From the NCBI GenBank assembly GCA_030641605.1, contig DAOWHD010000020.1, forward strand, positions 1 through 10,132: a stretch of DNA of 10,132 nucleotides, given 5' to 3'. Shown piece after piece: positions 7,551-10,132 of the stretch; the first letter of the stretch is position 1; each line of letters opens with the position of its first letter. Source of the DNA: Thermoplasmata archaeon (GTDB lineage: Archaea > Thermoplasmatota > E2 > DHVEG-1). Under the pieces are notes generated by a model. The model ran no database searches and was not told where the DNA came from. It saw only the letters and a list, made by a program, of their open reading frames with translations. The position numbers and the translations under genes were made by a program.

Positions 7551-8522
7551 TCACTTTTCAAAGATAATCTCTTTTCTCGTCTTTAAGACCGCTTCTGGAA
7601 ATATTGGTTTAAACATTCTTCTAACTTCTTTATCATAGTTTTCCTCGCCTTTTTCCTTTAGAATTTTCGCTCCTTGTTTTATCTGTTCCTGCACTCCTGC
7701 ATTAACCTTATCTACCGTTACTGGAGCAATTTTATTCACAAAACGCATCATCGCATTTAACCCATATGACATTGATTCTACCTTCATGATCGTTCCTGGA
7801 ACTGCTGAAAACCATACCCCAATAGAATCTTCACCAAATTTTGTGATAGGAATGTTTGTAGCAGCCTGTCTTTCTGGTGTAGGTCCAACATCGCAAACAA
7901 CCCATTTTCCATCTATATATGCTTCTCCCTCCCCATGAATCATAAAGTACCCCATTGCATCTGAGAATTTTTTTACCATGGGATCTACTATAAGAGCATC
8001 AGACCATGCTTGTATCATAGTAAGGGAATAAAGCTTATATCGTGCTTTTATGCCTGCAGCGCGACAGAGCGCGACAAATACTGATATTTCATGTAAACAA
8101 GTTCCTGCGCCGCGCCTGATTGTGTTCTCAACGGCATCTAGTGGCATCATTTCCAATGTTAATTTTCTTTTTGCAAATTCAAAAGCTGCTTCTGCAAATT
8201 CCCTATCAGATTTTTTATATGCGCCCAATTTATGTGCCAATGCAATTACTTCTGGAGCATGTGAATTACAAAAAAGAGTAGGTCTTAGATATTTTTCATT
8301 TGAATCACAATATTTCATCCCTTCCTCATACTTAGGAAGTTCATACCGAGGTGGTGGTCTGACATATTGATTTCCAGTATTCGCAATTTGGCTTAATTTT
8401 TTTATGGCATCCAAATTTGTAATGAACATTTTCCCTAGGATAAGCGATCCTGTAAATAACAACCTCCGAAGCGGTTTTGGAGGAAGATATCCCTTTTCCT
8501 TTATCTCTCGCAAACTTGTCAT
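7551..8522 (-). CDS. Transglutaminase-fold (papain-like) cysteine enzyme
   Basis: A 323-residue protein with a transglutaminase-like core. The nucleophile motif RRGAGTCLHEISVFVALCRA holds C142, followed by AGIKARY as in bacterial and archaeal transglutaminase-like domains. H196 lies in MIHGEGEAY and D211 in WVVCDVGPTPE, so the Cys-His-Asp triad is complete. Such domains may be proteases, peptide amidases, deamidases or acyltransferases; the sequence does not tell which. There is no convincing signal peptide, although residues about 19-35 are moderately hydrophobic, so a cytoplasmic or membrane-associated place is likely. The C-terminal tail (about 265-323) is charged and probably helical. The frame also opens with TTG 8537, overlapping the upstream gene by 11 nt, but no SD precedes it; ATG 8522, 4 nt after the upstream stop and with GGAA 9 nt before, is preferred. 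It lies between the ligase and transporter genes. Confidence 0.75.
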   Translation of the reverse strand: MTSLREIKEKGYLPPKPLRRLLFTGSLILGKMFITNLDAIKKLSQIANTGNQYVRPPPRYELPKYEEGMKYCDSNEKYLRPTLFCNSHAPEVIALAHKLGAYKKSDREFAEAAFEFAKRKLTLEMMPLDAVENTIRRGAGTCLHEISVFVALCRAAGIKARYKLYSLTMIQAWSDALIVDPMVKKFSDAMGYFMIHGEGEAYIDGKWVVCDVGPTPERQAATNIPITKFGEDSIGVWFSAVPGTIMKVESMSYGLNAMMRFVNKIAPVTVDKVNAGVQEQIKQGAKILKEKGEENYDKEVRRMFKPIFPEAVLKTRKEIIFEK

Positions 8523-8526
8523 AATG

Positions 8527-9891
8527 TCACTTTCCAAGATCGGAGGAAAGCATGCTTCTCATCTCTTCAGCACAACCACGTATCTCTTCACCTGGGACAC
8601 GTTTAACCTCGGGCTCTAGAACAGGGCCTGGGCGATCGCATACCGGGCAATGTTCCAATAGACGAACCTGGTCACCAGTCACTATAAAACCAGGGTAGCT
8701 CATTGCAGCAGCATCAAGAAATGCAAAACGACCCCACTCACCATAGTCTACCTGTCTAAATTCCTCATCAAGAACCATTGGTTTGTAATATGAATATGGA
8801 ATATGTAAATAATGCCCCTCTGGACAATGAACCATCCATCCATTGCCTTCAACCATTCCATAAACGTCAAGACAATACTTGCCAGGAATGCCCAATACCT
8901 CCTTTACCTGCTTTCGGAAGTCAGCAACAGGAACACGATTATGCTCCTGAATCTTCCATCCACCACCAGTAGCAACGCCTCCGCGTTCTCCAAAATCAAA
9001 ACTTCTCCCTTCTTTTTTCAATTTATTCATTACCGAAAGCAAAATAAACGGAGCACCAACAAGAGTGATTTTGTCCTTTGCTTTTTCACGCTCTTCAAGC
9101 CATTTAATTATATCGTCAATCATCTTGTGCGATGCACGTTTTGAAAAAAGCCTAATTATTTTTCCTTTGATTCCTCCTCCACCCATTGTCAATTGAATTA
9201 ATTTAGTATTTACCTCACGATCAATTGCAACACTTACATCTTTTATAGCATCAAAATATACCTCCAACACCTTCCCCGCATATATATTTGTTTTTTTAGG
9301 ATTTGGCATCAATTCATATCCATATGAATCATGTTCCCAGAATGGATAAATCATAGAAATAAGTGATTTTGCAATTGCATATTCAGATGCATAAAACGTC
9401 CGTTGATCTCGCGGTATAAATGTATGACGCCCACCTGTTCCGCTACTATATGTGACTGCAAGTCCCGCCTTATTAAATGCATTAATCACATCATCGTATG
9501 AGGGTCTACGATTTTTTATAACAATCTTTGGCAGATCGCCGGTATAAACGTTTCCTACCCAAGTTGCAAAATCCTTTCCAGCAGGATAATCTTTAAAAAA
9601 TTTATCAGGAACAAGAGGTATTTTCTCCAAATCATCTAATGTTTTGATATCAGTTGGAGACATATTGTGTTCCTTGCAAAAGTTATGATAAAATGCATTA
9701 TTTTCATAATGATGACTGAACGCATATTTAATCGACTTAAATTGCATTTCTTCTGCTTCTTTCAGTGGAATACGGTAAAAATCTCGTGGCTTGTATACAG
9801 CTTCATCTGCAGGAGTCCACGTGTCTTTTGGAGGTATATACTTGCTTATGCATTTTTCAAGTTTAGCAACATATTGCTCGAATTCTACCAT
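8527..9891 (-). CDS. LuxE/PaaK-like adenylate-forming acyl ligase
   Basis: A 454-residue soluble enzyme of the ANL superfamily, nearest in feel to LuxE acyl-protein synthetases and phenylacetate-CoA/coenzyme F390 ligases. Residues 88-102 hold LEKIPLVPDKFFKDY, typical of these families. The ATP-binding loop is YSSGTGG (148-154). TGGGWK (308-313), YGMVEGNG (344-351) and VTGD (404-407) match the later ANL motifs. HCPEGH (355-360) and CPVC (415-418) suggest a bound zinc, as in PaaK-like proteins. The end, GEEIRGCAEEM (434-444), resembles the LuxE terminus, where a Cys can carry the acyl group. Expected reaction: ATP-dependent activation of a carboxylate and transfer to a thiol. The substrate is unknown, and no LuxC-like reductase is in view. 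Start: ATG 9891 with GGAG (9904-9901) 9 nt upstream. It is the first gene of the operon; its stop is 4 nt before the next ATG. Confidence 0.8.
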   Translation of the reverse strand: MVEFEQYVAKLEKCISKYIPPKDTWTPADEAVYKPRDFYRIPLKEAEEMQFKSIKYAFSHHYENNAFYHNFCKEHNMSPTDIKTLDDLEKIPLVPDKFFKDYPAGKDFATWVGNVYTGDLPKIVIKNRRPSYDDVINAFNKAGLAVTYSSGTGGRHTFIPRDQRTFYASEYAIAKSLISMIYPFWEHDSYGYELMPNPKKTNIYAGKVLEVYFDAIKDVSVAIDREVNTKLIQLTMGGGGIKGKIIRLFSKRASHKMIDDIIKWLEEREKAKDKITLVGAPFILLSVMNKLKKEGRSFDFGERGGVATGGGWKIQEHNRVPVADFRKQVKEVLGIPGKYCLDVYGMVEGNGWMVHCPEGHYLHIPYSYYKPMVLDEEFRQVDYGEWGRFAFLDAAAMSYPGFIVTGDQVRLLEHCPVCDRPGPVLEPEVKRVPGEEIRGCAEEMRSMLSSDLGK

Positions 9892-9927
9892 TTAATCTCG
9901 CTCCTAGCATACAATATTTAATCATAT

Positions 9928-9941
9928 CTATATATTTAAAT
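9928..9941 (-). promoter_or_regulatory. Archaeal-type TATA element for the ligase operon
   Basis: On the minus strand this reads ATTTAAATATATAG, an archetypal archaeal TATA box, centred about 43 nt before ATG 9891. Initiation about 25 nt downstream, near 9909, would leave a short leader of about 18 nt containing the AGGAG ribosome site (9905-9901). A bacterial reading (TATGAT at 9926-9921) lacks a -35 at a suitable distance. Confidence 0.5.
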
Positions 9942-10072
9942 GCGATGTTAGCATTTTCGACGATTGACGAATATACATCAAATTGCAATGCATGCCGTTA
10001 ATACAACGTCCTATTTAATCCTTTTATTATTTTTTAAGCTTTTCAGAGAAAAATACATCAACTTCAAACGTA

Positions 10073-10132
10073 ATGTCTCCAACATCACCTACCGAGCTTC
10101 AGCACGACAATACAGAATACAAACGGTTAACT
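10073..10132 (+). CDS. Possible N-terminus of a divergent gene running off the right edge
   Basis: An ATG at 10073 opens 20 codons to the end of the window without a stop (it starts MSPTSPTEL and ends EYKRLT). The composition is protein-like and hydrophilic. There is no SD before the ATG; the A/T-rich CTTTTATTAT (10021-10030) about 47 nt upstream could be a TATA element. Only 20 codons are visible, so an accidental open frame is quite possible. The product is not recognisable. Confidence 0.25.
   Translation, partial: MSPTSPTELQHDNTEYKRLT

Larger units (their letters stand above)
9892..10132. other. Upstream region of the ligase operon, mostly non-coding
   Basis: Besides the TATA element and ribosome site of the ligase gene, this stretch contains the 8-bp palindrome ATTGCAAT (9982-9989) and T-rich sequence at 10021-10035 (CTTTTATTATTTTTT). 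No RNA gene or long repeat is visible. A short plus-strand frame at the right edge is listed separately. Confidence 0.5.

Noticed and set aside
8050..8370. 106-codon plus-strand open frame opposite the transglutaminase-fold gene
   Set aside because: The minus-strand frame carries the complete catalytic triad and conserved motifs; the plus frame has no ribosome site and a Ser/Ala-rich shadow composition.
8812..9144. 110-codon plus-strand open frame opposite the ligase gene
   Set aside because: It is antisense to ANL-family motifs conserved on the minus strand and has no ribosome site or recognisable features.
10027..10132. Selenocysteine reading of the TGA at 10101-10099
   Set aside because: No SECIS-like hairpin was recognised, the frame is too short to judge, and a stop or error is far simpler.

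Overview
The window is AT-rich, by eye in the high thirties percent GC. It is densely coded and holds no visible rRNA, tRNA, CRISPR array, transposase or integrase. I favour an archaeon, perhaps of the Thermoplasmatota type. The large secreted protein on the left resembles, from memory, surface proteins of uncultured Thermoplasmata. It also has an A/T-rich TATA-like element centred about 25 nt before its ATG and no Shine-Dalgarno (SD) sequence, as in leaderless archaeal mRNAs. The evidence is mixed: the gene set at 2703-6065 is best known from bacteria, and a bacterial-looking promoter (TTGAAA, 17 nt, TATGAT) lies in front of it. The domain assignment is therefore an inference.

Layout. (1) 1-2499, minus: the N-terminal 833 residues of a large exported, multi-domain beta-rich protein that runs off the left edge. 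(2) 2500-2702: a divergent intergenic region with promoters facing both ways and a 14-bp palindrome. (3) 2703-6065, plus: a tightly overlapping three-gene redox operon. It encodes a glycerol-3-phosphate dehydrogenase/2-hydroxyacid oxidase-type flavoprotein with an added N-terminal BON-like domain and a C-terminal BFD-type [2Fe-2S] domain, a pyridine-nucleotide-disulfide-type FAD oxidoreductase, and a small four-cysteine DUF1667 protein. Together these probably form one dehydrogenase complex. (4) 6061-6118: the convergent junction, with nested inverted repeats. (5) 6085-9891, minus: a three-gene operon transcribed leftward. It encodes a LuxE/PaaK-like adenylate-forming ligase, a transglutaminase-fold protein with an intact Cys-His-Asp triad, and a divergent Nramp-like membrane protein without the canonical metal-binding motif. 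(6) 9892-10132: an upstream region with an archaeal-type TATA element for this operon, and possibly the start of a divergent gene at the right edge.

The best candidate for an undescribed system is the 6085-9891 operon. A carboxylate-activating enzyme, a cysteine acyl-transfer or peptidase-fold enzyme and an Nramp-fold transporter are encoded almost stop-to-start. I know of no characterised pathway with this trio. A workable reading is that the ligase activates an acyl group, the Cys enzyme transfers or hydrolyses it, and the membrane protein moves the substrate, product or a required ion. This rests on gene order and motifs only.
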